Below are positions 36,811 to 46,306 of a DNA stretch of 64,000 nt, in pieces. The stretch covers positions 1 to 64,000 of the forward strand of contig JABGYD010000026.1 in the NCBI GenBank assembly GCA_018675425.1. Reading direction: 5' to 3'. The notes below the pieces were generated by a model. The model ran no database searches. It was not told the DNA's origin and worked only from the letters and a program-made list of their open reading frames with translations. This DNA comes from Kordiimonadaceae bacterium. Its GTDB lineage: Bacteria > Pseudomonadota > Alphaproteobacteria > Sphingomonadales > Emcibacteraceae. Made by a program: the position numbers and the translations under genes. Numbering within the stretch: the stretch's first letter is position 1; each line of letters begins with the position of its first letter.

Positions 36811-37914
36811 TTAGAAACCTATTACCTCAACACTAGGATCCGAGGTAACCCCAAGCACTTTAAATAATGTTCCCATTTCTTTGGGAGAAATCAACCGGTT
36901 TACACCAGACAATAAATTTTCTATTTGTTCAGGTGTTGCTTTTTTCCTTAATTTATTAACTCGTTCATTTATTCCTAAATCAGTTAGAAATTTTTGCTGA
37001 CTAGTAGTTTCATGTACTTGTAAGCCAATGTTTTTCGCTATATCAGAAATTTTGCGAAAATTTACGTGCGACGATAAGTCTGCAAATCCTGGATGTCTCA
37101 ATAGATCAACATACTTATGTTTTTTAACAGCCTGGAGTGTATCACCAGTAAGATATTCGTTATAGCCATAATCAATAAATAAGGCCGCTCCTGAGTTTTT
37201 CTTTAAGTGTTCACTTATTATAATGGTAAGGCTATCTGCCATTGGAGATACTTCTATTATACTATGAATGGCAGCTTCTTCTAGATGCTTTGGTATCTTA
37301 AAGTTTTGAATTGGAAAAGGCGAAAGCATATATATAAATTCATCCCCCCCTTTTGGATCAAGGTTAACCATGCGTTCATGCCATCCATGGTCACATTTCT
37401 GAAATTGGCGAATGGGAAGAGCATCAAAAAACTCATTGGCAAGAACAAATGTGGATGCATCAATACCTTTTGATGCATCTAGAGCTTCACTTACAGTTTC
37501 ATGCCAAGTTATTTTACCAGTAAAGTTTGATAATGCATATTTTTGAATTTTTATTAATTTTGGTGAAGCCTCAACAAGATGCAATTCAATGTTGTTTTTA
37601 AAACTTGGTAAAATAGAAAGTGCTCTAGTTAGGTCTGATAAAAGGGTTCCGTTTCCTGGACCTAATTCGATTAAATGAACTTTCTGTGGGCAGTCCATCT
37701 TTAGCCAAATATCAGCAAACCATAGCCCTATAAGTTCTCCAAAAAGTTGGCTGATTTCTGGTGAAGTAATAAAATCACCATCATTACCAAATGGGGTTTT
37801 ATTGAGATAATATCCAAACTTAGGGTTTGTAAGTGCTTCAGTCATAAAGGTACTAATTGGAATTGGGCCATTAAATTTAATAAGTTTGACTAGATGAGCT
37901 TTAAGGTCACTCAT
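36811..37914 (-). CDS. MidA/NDUFAF7-like SAM-dependent methyltransferase
   Basis: 367 aa from the ATG at 37914, which overlaps the lgt stop (TGATG); the track TTG one codon earlier lacks that logic. PF02636 family: N-terminal GPIPISTFMTEALTNPKFGYY, then DFITSPEISQLFGELIGLWF and the SAM loop LIELGPGNGTLLSDLTRAL. Human NDUFAF7 dimethylates an Arg of a complex I subunit; the bacterial substrate is less clear. The lgt-MidA-pgeF order is typical of alphaproteobacteria. Confidence 0.92.
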   Translation of the reverse strand: MSDLKAHLVKLIKFNGPIPISTFMTEALTNPKFGYYLNKTPFGNDGDFITSPEISQLFGELIGLWFADIWLKMDCPQKVHLIELGPGNGTLLSDLTRALSILPSFKNNIELHLVEASPKLIKIQKYALSNFTGKITWHETVSEALDASKGIDASTFVLANEFFDALPIRQFQKCDHGWHERMVNLDPKGGDEFIYMLSPFPIQNFKIPKHLEEAAIHSIIEVSPMADSLTIIISEHLKKNSGAALFIDYGYNEYLTGDTLQAVKKHKYVDLLRHPGFADLSSHVNFRKISDIAKNIGLQVHETTSQQKFLTDLGINERVNKLRKKATPEQIENLLSGVNRLISPKEMGTLFKVLGVTSDPSVEVIGF

Positions 37915-38729
37915 CAAATATACTTTTTTACACGGAAAATTAGATATAGCCCAAATAACACCATTGGTAAATTAAGAACCTGACCCATCGTAAGCATATC
38001 AGTATTAAATAAAAAGCCAATATGGCTGTCAGGTTCACGGAACTGTTCAACGAAGGTTCGTGCTAGCGCATACCCAATAATAAATATTCCAGTTATACAA
38101 CCGGCATAATATTTTGCTCTTGTAAAATTATAAAGAACATAGAGCACAATAAAAAGCATTAAACCTTCCAGTGCAGCTTCATAAAGTTGGCTAGGGTGAC
38201 GGGCCTCTATACCGCCATTAGGAAAAACCATCCCAAAATAAGAATCAGTTGTGCGCCCGTATAGTTCGCCATTTATAAAGTTTGCTATACGACCAAGCAT
38301 AAGCCCAATTGGGCTGGCACAGGCAACAATATCAGCAAACTGGAATAGTGGAATTTTATTCTTTTTTGTAAAAATCCATGTGCTAATGCAAACGCCAATA
38401 AACCCTCCATGGAATGACATACCTCCATCCCAAACAGCAAACGCATCACCAATATTATGCAAATAATAATTTGGATTGTAAAAGAAAACATATCCAAGAC
38501 GACCACCGATAATGATGCCCATCATTGCCCAAAATATATAGTCACTTATATGTTCATGTGTACAAGGTGGCTTCTTAGTAGTAATTAGTCTGCCCATATA
38601 AAACCATGCAAATAAAATGCCACCAAGATATGCGAGAGAGTACCAACGAATCGCTAATGGGCCAAATTCAAAAATAATCGGATCAATATTAGGATATGCA
38701 AGAGCAGAAAATAATAAATATTCAGTCAT
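37914..38729 (-). CDS. lgt: Prolipoprotein diacylglyceryl transferase
   Basis: 271 aa, seven membrane spans. Signature stretch GRIANFINGELYGRTTDSYFG, the active-site His region MSFHGGFIGV, and RHPSQLYEAALEG. It moves diacylglycerol from phosphatidylglycerol to the lipobox Cys of prolipoproteins, which here would include the second PatB-like protein. Divergent from ubiK. Confidence 0.95.
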   Translation of the reverse strand: MTEYLLFSALAYPNIDPIIFEFGPLAIRWYSLAYLGGILFAWFYMGRLITTKKPPCTHEHISDYIFWAMMGIIIGGRLGYVFFYNPNYYLHNIGDAFAVWDGGMSFHGGFIGVCISTWIFTKKNKIPLFQFADIVACASPIGLMLGRIANFINGELYGRTTDSYFGMVFPNGGIEARHPSQLYEAALEGLMLFIVLYVLYNFTRAKYYAGCITGIFIIGYALARTFVEQFREPDSHIGFLFNTDMLTMGQVLNLPMVLFGLYLIFRVKKYI

Positions 38730-38900
38730 AATTACTAACCATTAACTATTGAAAACCAATCAAAACACAGTGCTACAGCGACTAAAGATGTTGTCACATA
38801 TATAATGTAACTTGGCAACTCATAAATGTTTAGTCATAGTGCGCTAAATTGGTGTTATTATTTTTAAATTAAGTCAATAAACTATGGAAGGATTTTGCTA

Positions 38901-39167
38901 ATGCAATCGGACAATAAATTTTTAAGCGACCTCGCTAAACTTGGACAGAGTGCCGCAGGTACTCTTCATGGTGTAAAGTCTGAACTTGAGGGTCAGGTAA
39001 AAGGTCGTCTCGAGAGTACACTTGCTAATATGGATCTTGTTAGAAGAGAAGAATATGAAGTTGTTCGAGAAATGGCAACTGCAGCTCGCGAAGAAAATAA
39101 AAATATTCTGGCACGTCTTGAAAAAATCGAAAAAGAAATAACTAAAATTAAGAAAAAGAAGAAATAA
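38901..39167 (+). CDS. ubiK: UbiK-family ubiquinone biosynthesis accessory factor (BMFP domain)
   Basis: 88 aa from the ATG at 38901, with GGAAGGA eight bases before it; the track TTG is one codon pair earlier. N-terminal amphipathic part (DLAKLGQSAAGTLHGVKSELEGQ) and C-terminal coiled coil (EEYEVVREMATAAREENKNILARLEKIEKE) with a Lys tail match the BMFP/UbiK family. It helps aerobic ubiquinone synthesis and trimerises in relatives. Confidence 0.85.
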   Translation: MQSDNKFLSDLAKLGQSAAGTLHGVKSELEGQVKGRLESTLANMDLVRREEYEVVREMATAAREENKNILARLEKIEKEITKIKKKKK

Positions 39168-39169
39168 TT

Positions 39170-39670
39170 ATGTTATCGGTTGAAGAATTAAACGATAGTG
39201 TTAACAACCCCCTTGATACCCTTGAAATTCTCATAAGCCAAAATGAATGGCCCTACGAGAGAATGGGTAATGAGGAAATTGTGGCCGCAATAGCCAGTGA
39301 ATGGTGTGATTTTCATATGCGGTACATCTGGCTTAATGATAAGGGTATACTTCAGTTAGCTGGTCAATTGGATGTAAGAATACAAGACAATAAAAGAACT
39401 TCTGTTCTTGAGCTTATAACCCAAATAAATGAACGACTTGATTTAGGGTTTTTTGCAGTTTGGTCGGATGACGAAACTATTATGTTTCGGCATTCAATTC
39501 ATTTTCCCTCAGGTGGTGTTGATATGGTTTCAGTTTGTGAATTGGCTACTCGTTCTATAATTAAAGAAATAAATAGATATTTTCCTGTTTTTCAATTTGT
39601 AATCTGGGCTGGTAAATCACCATCAGATGCAATAGAGGCAGCAATGCTTGAAACTGTTGGTAATGCATAA
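39170..39670 (+). CDS. YbjN domain-containing protein
   Basis: 166 aa. The YbjN (type III secretion chaperone-like) fold is suggested by NPLDTLEILISQNEWPYERMGNEEIVA, LQLAGQLDVRI and LGFFAVWSDDETIMFRHSI. Function in this family is poorly defined; it is often called a sensory transduction regulator. The UbiK-YbjN-ProC order is conserved in alphaproteobacteria and supports the call. Two bases after ubiK. Confidence 0.85.
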   Translation: MLSVEELNDSVNNPLDTLEILISQNEWPYERMGNEEIVAAIASEWCDFHMRYIWLNDKGILQLAGQLDVRIQDNKRTSVLELITQINERLDLGFFAVWSDDETIMFRHSIHFPSGGVDMVSVCELATRSIIKEINRYFPVFQFVIWAGKSPSDAIEAAMLETVGNA

Positions 39671-40520
39671 AGCAATGGTAAATAATGTTTCAACTATAAC
39701 TTCAAATAATCCAGTTTTAATTATCGGGTGCGGAAGAATCGGGAGTGCAATTCTTTCCGGCTTACTAGACAATGGTCTTAAAAAAAGTGCTGTCTCTATT
39801 GTTGATCCATATCTAGATTTAATAAAAAGTAAATTTAAGGTATTGCCCGACAAAGCATTTAACAATAGCTTAGACAACATAAATAAATCATTGAACCCGT
39901 CGATTGTAATTATAGCTGTTAAACCGGCAGTGATGGATAAAACTCTTATTGACCTTAAGCCATTTAATTTAACAAAAACTGTTATTTTGTCTGTTGCAGC
40001 GGGAAAAATGTTAAAATATTTTGAGGATAAACTTGGCTATGAACAGGCTATTATCCGAGGAATGCCAAATACTCCTATTTCAGTAGGAGAGGGTATAACA
40101 GTATGTTGTTCAAATGATAAAACTACACAAAAACAAAAAAAACTCTGTAATTCTCTTCTTAGAACAGTCAGTAGTGTTGAATGGATTAAGGATGAGTCCC
40201 TAATGGACGCGGTTACTGCATTAAGTGGAAGTGGTCCTGCATATTTATTTTATTTAGTAGAAGCAATGGCATCAGCAGGGGAGGCTCTGGGCCTTCCTAC
40301 TAAACTCAGTCAAAAGTTAGCTTCAGAAACAATAAGTGGCTCAGTGGCTCTTTTAAAAAAATCAAAATCAAGTGCTACTGATCTCCGTAAAAATGTTACC
40401 AGTCCAGGTGGAACTACATCTGCAGCATTAGAAGTTATGATGGCGGAAGATGGTTTAGCAAAAATTATGAGGAAAGCAATGCAACAAGCCAAGGCTCGCT
40501 CTAAAGAACTGGCACAATAA
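39663..40520 (+). CDS. proC: Pyrroline-5-carboxylate reductase
   Basis: 285 aa from the ATG at 39663 (overlapping the YbjN stop by 8 bases); ATG 39675 is also possible and the track TTG less so. NADPH-binding VLIIGCGRIGSAILSGLL, then VIIAVKPAVMDKTL, RGMPNTPISVGEG, TALSGSGPAYLFYLVEAMA and VTSPGGTTSAALEVM are complete signatures. It makes L-proline from pyrroline-5-carboxylate. Confidence 0.94.
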   Translation: MHKAMVNNVSTITSNNPVLIIGCGRIGSAILSGLLDNGLKKSAVSIVDPYLDLIKSKFKVLPDKAFNNSLDNINKSLNPSIVIIAVKPAVMDKTLIDLKPFNLTKTVILSVAAGKMLKYFEDKLGYEQAIIRGMPNTPISVGEGITVCCSNDKTTQKQKKLCNSLLRTVSSVEWIKDESLMDAVTALSGSGPAYLFYLVEAMASAGEALGLPTKLSQKLASETISGSVALLKKSKSSATDLRKNVTSPGGTTSAALEVMMAEDGLAKIMRKAMQQAKARSKELAQ

Positions 40521-40523
40521 ATT

Positions 40524-41699
40524 ATGACAGATTATGACGTGGCAATAGTAGGGGGTGGTGCGGCAGGTCTTATGTGTGCAATCGAAGCTGGTAAACGTGG
40601 CCGTAGCGTTGTTGTAATTGAACAAAGTAAATCTGTTGCAGGTAAAATTCGTATCTCAGGTGGTGGACGTTGTAACTTTACTAATATTTACTGTAGTCCA
40701 GATAATTTTCAGTCGAAAAACAATCATTTTTCCAAGTCTGCTTTAAAGCGTTATAGCCCCCAAGATTTTATTAATTTAGTAGAAGACTATGATATTGCAT
40801 ATCATGAAAAAACACTTGGACAACTTTTTTGTGACAATAGTGCCCATGACATAATAGGTATGTTAACTTCTGAATGTGATAAAGTAGGGGTAAAAATAAA
40901 AACCTCAATGATTGTTAAAAGTGTTAAAAAGGATGAATCATTTAAATTAGTTACTACTGATGGTGTAATTTCATCAGGTACACTAGTTGTAGCAACAGGA
41001 GGCCCCTCTATTCCAAAAATGGGAGCCTCTGTATGGGGTTATGATATAGCACGACAATTTAAATTAAAAATAGTTGATCCAGTTCCTGCATTAGTCCCAC
41101 TAACTTTTGGTAAGGAATTTATATTTGACTTTCGAAAACTTAGTGGTGTTTCAGCTGATGTAAATATTCTATGTGGCTCTATAAGTTTTAACGAGGCCCT
41201 TTTATTTACTCATCGTGGTTTAAGTGGACCTGCTGTGTTGCAAATATCTTCTTACTGGAGGAGTGGTATGGGAGTTACTATTAATCTTGCCCCTACAGTA
41301 GATATATTTAATGAGCTTAAAAATGCAAAAGAAACTAATGCCAAGCAAGAAATCCACACTGCTTTATCATCTTTTCTGCCTAAAAGACTAGCAGTGTACA
41401 TTTGTGACCATACTCGGGTATCTGGTCCTTTAGCAGATCTATCCAATAAAAAACTACAGACTGTTGCTGAACTAGTAAATAGTTGGAATATTTTACCTAA
41501 TGGTACTGAAGGGTTTGCAACTGCAGAGGTTACAAGGGGTGGAGTAAGTACAACAGAAATATCTTCAAAAACAATGGAAACAAAAAAAATACCTAATCTT
41601 TATTTTATTGGTGAGGTAGTTGATGTTACGGGCCACCTTGGTGGTTTTAATTTTCAATGGGCTTGGGCGTCTGGTCATGCAGCGGGGCAATGTGTTTAG
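40524..41699 (+). CDS. HI0933/YhiN-family NAD(P)/FAD-dependent oxidoreductase
   Basis: 391 aa flavoprotein. FAD motif VAIVGGGAAGLMCAIEAGKRG at residues 6-26, SVAGKIRISGGGRCNFTN, VATGGPSIPKMGASVWGYDIA, and the C-terminal IGEVVDVTGHLGGFNFQWAW. The family is widespread; its reaction has not been firmly set. It follows proC by three bases. Confidence 0.92.
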   Translation: MTDYDVAIVGGGAAGLMCAIEAGKRGRSVVVIEQSKSVAGKIRISGGGRCNFTNIYCSPDNFQSKNNHFSKSALKRYSPQDFINLVEDYDIAYHEKTLGQLFCDNSAHDIIGMLTSECDKVGVKIKTSMIVKSVKKDESFKLVTTDGVISSGTLVVATGGPSIPKMGASVWGYDIARQFKLKIVDPVPALVPLTFGKEFIFDFRKLSGVSADVNILCGSISFNEALLFTHRGLSGPAVLQISSYWRSGMGVTINLAPTVDIFNELKNAKETNAKQEIHTALSSFLPKRLAVYICDHTRVSGPLADLSNKKLQTVAELVNSWNILPNGTEGFATAEVTRGGVSTTEISSKTMETKKIPNLYFIGEVVDVTGHLGGFNFQWAWASGHAAGQCV

Positions 41700-41718
41700 C
41701 AGGTCCTTTTTTATGATT

Positions 41719-42207
41719 TTATTTATAGGTTAGATTAATAGAGCCTTTTTTGTTTTTTTCATCGATAAGATTTGTCAAAACCTTCCAAAAACCATCCGTG
41801 GCGATAGGGCCAGCTTCTTTACATGCTTTAACCATTTGTTTGTTTTGGTATTCAGAAACTTCTGATAGTAATTTTTTTCCTTTTGAAGTTAAGTTCAATA
41901 GTCTCTTTCTTCTGTCATTAGTCCCAATATTCTGGCTTATATAATTTTTACTTAACAGAGTACTTAAAACCCGAGAAAGACTTTGTTTTGTAATATTAAG
42001 TAATGTCAAAAGTTCCGCTACTGTTATTCCCGGGTTCTGATTTACAAAAAATATAATCCTATGGTGAGCTCTTCCAAAATTATATTTTTTTAAAACGACA
42101 TCAGGCCATGCTATATAATCACGATATGCAAAATATAGTAATTCCGTACTTTTAAGGAATAATTTTTCATCATCTTTAATCTGTTTATCAAAATATATGT
42201 CAGTCAT
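41719..42207 (-). CDS. MarR-family transcriptional regulator
   Basis: 162 aa from the ATG at 42207; the track begins at an upstream TTG. Winged-helix core HRIIFFVNQNPGITVAELLTLLNITKQSLSRVLSTLL and wing NDRRKRLLNLTSKGKKLLSE. MarR dimers bind palindromes and often respond to small aromatic ligands. A perfect 9-bp inverted repeat spans its own start codon, so autorepression and control of the divergent aminotransferase are likely. Confidence 0.9.
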   Translation of the reverse strand: MTDIYFDKQIKDDEKLFLKSTELLYFAYRDYIAWPDVVLKKYNFGRAHHRIIFFVNQNPGITVAELLTLLNITKQSLSRVLSTLLSKNYISQNIGTNDRRKRLLNLTSKGKKLLSEVSEYQNKQMVKACKEAGPIATDGFWKVLTNLIDEKNKKGSINLTYK

Positions 42208-42218
42208 GTTGACATATA
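42194..42218. promoter_or_regulatory. Probable MarR operator over the regulator start codon
   Basis: TATATGTCA and TGACATATA form perfect 9-bp arms around a 7-base spacer (gtcatgt) that contains the regulator's ATG on the minus strand. Size and symmetry fit a MarR dimer site. It sits 51 bases before the aminotransferase start. Confidence 0.6.
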
Positions 42219-42268
42219 ATAAGGCAAGTGTTAAAAACTTCAAGAAAAAATATTTGGATTTATAAATT

Positions 42269-43144
42269 ATGACAGCTCTTAACTTTGAAGATCGAGATGG
42301 TTTAATATGGTATAATGGTCATTTAATTGATTGGCGCGATGCAAACTTTCACGTTTTGTCACATGCCTTACATTACGCTAGTAGTGTTTTTGAAGGTCAA
42401 CGTGCATATGGTGGTAAAATCTTTAAACTTCATCAGCACAGTGAGCGTCTTATTCAGTCTGGTAAGCTATTAGGCTTTGATGTCCCATATAGTTCCAATG
42501 AACTGGATGCAGCATCTAACGAAGCAGTTGCTGCAAATAATCTTGTTGATGCTTATGTAAGGCCAATCGCTTGGCGGGGGTCAGAAAAAATGGGTGTAGC
42601 AACGGCTGGCACAAAAATTCATCTAGCCGTCGCCGCCTGGGAATGGCCTTCATATTTTGGAAAAGAAGCTAAAATTAATGGCCTTCGATTAGAAATAGCA
42701 CAATGGCGCAGACCAGCTCCAGATACAGCCCCAACAGCCTCCAAAGCTGCTGGCTTATACATGATTGCTTCACTTTGTAAGGATGCCTCCGTAGCAAATG
42801 GTTTTGACGATGCCCTTATGCTGGACTATAGAGGTCAGATTGCAGAGGCTACTGGTGCCAATATATTTTTCTATAAAAATGGTGTTCTTCATACACCAAA
42901 ACCGGATTGTTTTCTTGATGGAATTACTAGGAAAACAGCTATTGAATTAGCAAGAAAGCGTAATATTGACGTTATTGAAAGGGCTATTATGCCAGAGGAA
43001 ATGGCTGATTTTGAAGAGGCGTTTGTTACCGGTACTGCAGTTGAAATTAATCCCCTAAGTCAAATTGGTGAATATACTTTTAAAATAGGTGAAATGTGCA
43101 AAAATATGGTTAGTGATTATGGTAATCTAGTAAATAAGAGATAA
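42269..43144 (+). CDS. ilvE: Branched-chain amino acid aminotransferase
   Basis: 291 aa fold-type IV PLP enzyme. Start WYNGHLIDWRDANFHVLSHALHY, SSVFEGQRAYGG, YVRPIAWRG, the PLP Lys in TASKAAGLYMI, and EATGANIFFYKNG with DGITRKTAIELA. It makes Leu, Ile and Val from their 2-keto acids. Shorter than E. coli IlvE by about 18 residues, as in other alphaproteobacterial forms. The divergent MarR gene may control it. Confidence 0.93.
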   Translation: MTALNFEDRDGLIWYNGHLIDWRDANFHVLSHALHYASSVFEGQRAYGGKIFKLHQHSERLIQSGKLLGFDVPYSSNELDAASNEAVAANNLVDAYVRPIAWRGSEKMGVATAGTKIHLAVAAWEWPSYFGKEAKINGLRLEIAQWRRPAPDTAPTASKAAGLYMIASLCKDASVANGFDDALMLDYRGQIAEATGANIFFYKNGVLHTPKPDCFLDGITRKTAIELARKRNIDVIERAIMPEEMADFEEAFVTGTAVEINPLSQIGEYTFKIGEMCKNMVSDYGNLVNKR

Positions 43145-43146
43145 AC

Positions 43147-43605
43147 TTATATCCAGCGATTTTTCTTATCCTTATCACTCTTATTAGAAGTTACCCATCG
43201 GGAACCATCGTCTAATTCTTCTTTTTTCCAAAATGGCGCATCTGTTTTCAACATGTCCATAATAAACTGTGCAGCTTTGAATGAATCCTCTCTATGGTGT
43301 GATGCTGTAATTACCAATACAATTTGATCGCCAGGAAAGAGTTCGCCATAGCGATGAATAATAGTTAATTCTTCTATTTGCCAACGTTTTTTGGCAATAA
43401 CTCCGATCTTATTAAGTTCCTTGAGAGCCATATTTGGAAAATGCTCAAGGGTCATTTTTTTAATATTTTTATTTTCATGAGTATCTCGAACTAAACCCGT
43501 AAATGTAGTAAGGGCTCCAAGATCAGTGCGAGATTTACAAAGACTATTTATTTCATCAGCTATATTAAAGTCTTCAGATTGGACTACTACACGCACCTTA
43601 ACCAC
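43147..43605 (-). CDS. moaE: Molybdopterin synthase catalytic subunit MoaE
   Basis: 152 aa. LGALTTFTGLVRD, LEHFPNMALKEL, IIHRYGELFPGDQIVLVITASHHREDSFKAAQFIMD and the active-site Lys in APFWKKEELDDGSRW. It inserts dithiolene sulfur from MoaD thiocarboxylate into precursor Z. The start overlaps the moaD end by 8 bases. The stop is 2 bases from the ilvE stop (convergent). Confidence 0.96.
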   Translation of the reverse strand: MVKVRVVVQSEDFNIADEINSLCKSRTDLGALTTFTGLVRDTHENKNIKKMTLEHFPNMALKELNKIGVIAKKRWQIEELTIIHRYGELFPGDQIVLVITASHHREDSFKAAQFIMDMLKTDAPFWKKEELDDGSRWVTSNKSDKDKKNRWI

Positions 43606-43852
43606 CCGTCATAGGCGGAAAAAAGGCTATTTCATCAGCCGAATGAACCTTCTTATCCAGCCCAACATATTCATTATTAATAGCTACTCGAATTAAATCA
43701 GTTTGAGAAAATGCTCCTTTATAATTATCCCCTTTGGTCCTAAGAAAAGTTAGAAGATCATTAACGGTATCTATATTGGATGAACAGGAAATAGTTTCTG
43801 AGGAAATACCAATATTCTCTCGGATGGAGGCAAAATATAATATATTCATCAT
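43598..43852 (-). CDS. moaD: Molybdopterin synthase sulfur carrier subunit MoaD
   Basis: 84 aa from the ATG at 43852 (a GTG at 43858 overlapping the pgsA stop as GTGA is the alternative). Ubiquitin-like fold starting MNILYFASIRENIG and ending in the required Gly-Gly (FFPPMTGG), which becomes a thiocarboxylate. Between moaE and pgsA in one operon. Confidence 0.93.
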   Translation of the reverse strand: MMNILYFASIRENIGISSETISCSSNIDTVNDLLTFLRTKGDNYKGAFSQTDLIRVAINNEYVGLDKKVHSADEIAFFPPMTGG

Positions 43853-43854
43853 CT

Positions 43855-44400
43855 TCACATATGCCTAATGCCGGCACGAAAATAATCATAACCAGTATAA
43901 AGTGTTAAAAGGGCTGCTGCACTAAGTAAATAATCACCTATTAACACAGCTGGGATAATTGCTGGTGATGCTTTTCCTACCAGTAAAAAACCAAGTGCAA
44001 AGATTTGAATAGTAGTTTTCCATTTAGCAAGATAAGTAACTGGGACGCTAACTTTTAGCTCAGCAAGAAACTCTCTAAGTCCAGACACTGCAAATTCCCG
44101 GCAAAGAATAACAACTGCTGCAATAATTGAATATCCTTCAATTCTTTCAAAAGCAACCATCATAAGAAGGGCTGTACCAATAAGTAATTTATCAGCAATA
44201 GGATCCATCAATGTACCAAGTTTTGATGTCTGATTAAAACGTCTTGCAACATAACCGTCAAGAAAGTCAGTAATTCCAGCTGTCACAAATATAGAAAAAG
44301 TAAGCCAATAACTTAAGTTTCCATTTAAGTAAAAGGCTGCCATCATCAATGGGATCATTAATATTCGCGAAAAAGTTAATATATTTGCAAAATTATTCAT
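43855..44400 (-). CDS. pgsA: CDP-diacylglycerol-glycerol-3-phosphate 3-phosphatidyltransferase
   Basis: 181 aa, about five to six membrane helices. The CDP-alcohol phosphotransferase motif is complete: FLDGYVARRFNQTSKLGTLMDPIADK. It makes phosphatidylglycerol-phosphate. The product, PG, is also the donor for Lgt in this window. It lies between uvrC and moaD, the usual alphaproteobacterial order. Confidence 0.95.
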   Translation of the reverse strand: MNNFANILTFSRILMIPLMMAAFYLNGNLSYWLTFSIFVTAGITDFLDGYVARRFNQTSKLGTLMDPIADKLLIGTALLMMVAFERIEGYSIIAAVVILCREFAVSGLREFLAELKVSVPVTYLAKWKTTIQIFALGFLLVGKASPAIIPAVLIGDYLLSAAALLTLYTGYDYFRAGIRHM

Positions 44401-44467
44401 ATCATTACCATTATTATTTTAAGTTACAATTTTATGTAAATTCTCCCACAAGGCAATATAATAAATT

Positions 44468-46306
44468 CTAAGGATGAAAATAATCATAAATTTGTGTTGC
44501 AAGAGAATTTGAAATACCCTTTACTTTATTAAGATCTGTAATCCCTGCATCAGAAACAGCTTTGGCTGAACCAAAATATAAAAGTAAATGTTTTTTTCGA
44601 ACTAAACCTACACTTGGTAAATCATCAAGCAATGATTTGTGCATATTTTTAGCTCTCCTACTCCTATGAGAACCAATAACAAACCTATGCGATTCGTCTC
44701 TCAACCTCTGCAAAAAATAGAGTACAGGGTCATTGGGCTGGAGCTTAAAAGGTTTTTTATCAACCATATAAAAATCTTCACGCCCCGCATTTCTGTCCTT
44801 TCCTTTAGCTATACAAACTACTGGAATTTCGTTTAACCCAAGATCCTCAAGTGCTCCGAGTACAGCTGATAACTGACCTTTACCGCCATCTATAAGTAGA
44901 AGGTCAGGCCAGTTAGGTCCGTCCCTATCAGGATCTTCACGAAGTTGTCGCTTAAAACGGCGGGTCAGAACCTCGCGCATCATACCAAAATCATCCCCAG
45001 GAGAAAGGTCCTTAGATTTAATATTAAATTTTCTATATGATGCTTTTTCAAATCCATCAACGCCAGAAACAATCATTGCACCTAAGGCACTAGTTCCTGA
45101 AATATGGCTATTATCATAAACTTCAATGCGGGAAGGGGTTGCATCAAGCCCAAAAAGTAGCGCAATCCCTTCTAGTAATTTAACTTGAGAAGAGGTTTCT
45201 GCAATTCTTCTATCAAGAGCATCCCGAGCATTTTTTTCAACAGTTTGAATAAGTGAGAGACTTGCGCCACGTTGTGGCATGGTAACTGTCACTTTACTCT
45301 CAGCTTTTAAAGTTAATGCTTCTTCGAGGAGTTTTTTTTGCTTTATAGAACTATTTATGAAAATATTTTTAGGCAGTGGTTTATTATCATAAAATTGAGA
45401 AATAAACGCTGATAATACCTCATCTACATGCTGATCTTTATCATGACGTGGAAAGTAGGCTTTATTTCCCCAGTTCTGGCCTGACCGGTAAAAGAAAACT
45501 TGCACACAAGTTTGTCCACCCTTCTTAAAGGCAGCTATTAAATCCGCAGAAATAAGTTTTTCATTTGTGTGGTCTTGGCGACTTTGAACAGTAGCTAGTG
45601 CCTTTAATCTATCTCGGTATACCGCTGCCAATTCATATATTTTTTTATCACTGGCTTCTTCCATTTTTTTAGTAAAACCAACTTTAATAGTTTCACTTTT
45701 TCCACTAAGGAAGTCGTGTGCCTCCTCAACAAGTAAATTATAATCAGTATCTGATATTTTACCTACGCAGGGAGCGGAACATCTTTTTATCTGGTAAAGA
45801 AGGCAAGGCCTACTTCTACTTTCAAATACACTATCTGAACAGGTGCGTAGAGAAAAAGCCTTCTGAAGAGTGTTCAATGAAATATTTACAGCGCTTGCAG
45901 ATGCAAATGGTCCAAAATAATAACCATCTTTTTTTTTGGCACCACGATGTTTAAGTACCCGCGGGGTTTTATGTGTCTTATCAATGAGTATATAAGGGAA
46001 AGATTTATCATCTCTTAATAAAATGTTGTAATGAGGTTTATACCGTTTAATTAAGTTAGCTTCGAGAAGGAGCGCTTCTACCTCCGTGTGTGTGGTAATA
46101 AACTCCATTGACCTTGTAAGCATAACCATCTTAGCTATTCGGACCGATAGTCCCCGAAGGTTTGTATAGTTTTTAACTCGGTTTGAAAGGTTCTTGGCTT
46201 TACCTACATAGAGGACCTTTTCGTTTGCACAAATCATTCTATAAACACCTGGTTTCGTGCCAAGGTTTTTTAAGTATGATTTTATGATGTCAACGCCGTT
46301 TTCCAT
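44468..46306 (-). CDS. uvrC: Excinuclease ABC subunit C
   Basis: 612 aa. N-terminal GIY-YIG nuclease (TKPGVYRMICANEKVLYVGKA), a Cys stretch (FESRSRPCLLYQIKRCSAPC), the UVR motif region, the RNase H-like domain with DNSHISGTSALGAMIV and LLIDGGKGQLSA, and tandem HhH at the C-terminus (LPSVGLVRKKHLLLYFGSAKAV). It makes both incisions in nucleotide excision repair. The 456-base stretch upstream is gene-free. Confidence 0.97.
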   Translation of the reverse strand: MENGVDIIKSYLKNLGTKPGVYRMICANEKVLYVGKAKNLSNRVKNYTNLRGLSVRIAKMVMLTRSMEFITTHTEVEALLLEANLIKRYKPHYNILLRDDKSFPYILIDKTHKTPRVLKHRGAKKKDGYYFGPFASASAVNISLNTLQKAFSLRTCSDSVFESRSRPCLLYQIKRCSAPCVGKISDTDYNLLVEEAHDFLSGKSETIKVGFTKKMEEASDKKIYELAAVYRDRLKALATVQSRQDHTNEKLISADLIAAFKKGGQTCVQVFFYRSGQNWGNKAYFPRHDKDQHVDEVLSAFISQFYDNKPLPKNIFINSSIKQKKLLEEALTLKAESKVTVTMPQRGASLSLIQTVEKNARDALDRRIAETSSQVKLLEGIALLFGLDATPSRIEVYDNSHISGTSALGAMIVSGVDGFEKASYRKFNIKSKDLSPGDDFGMMREVLTRRFKRQLREDPDRDGPNWPDLLLIDGGKGQLSAVLGALEDLGLNEIPVVCIAKGKDRNAGREDFYMVDKKPFKLQPNDPVLYFLQRLRDESHRFVIGSHRSRRAKNMHKSLLDDLPSVGLVRKKHLLLYFGSAKAVSDAGITDLNKVKGISNSLATQIYDYFHP

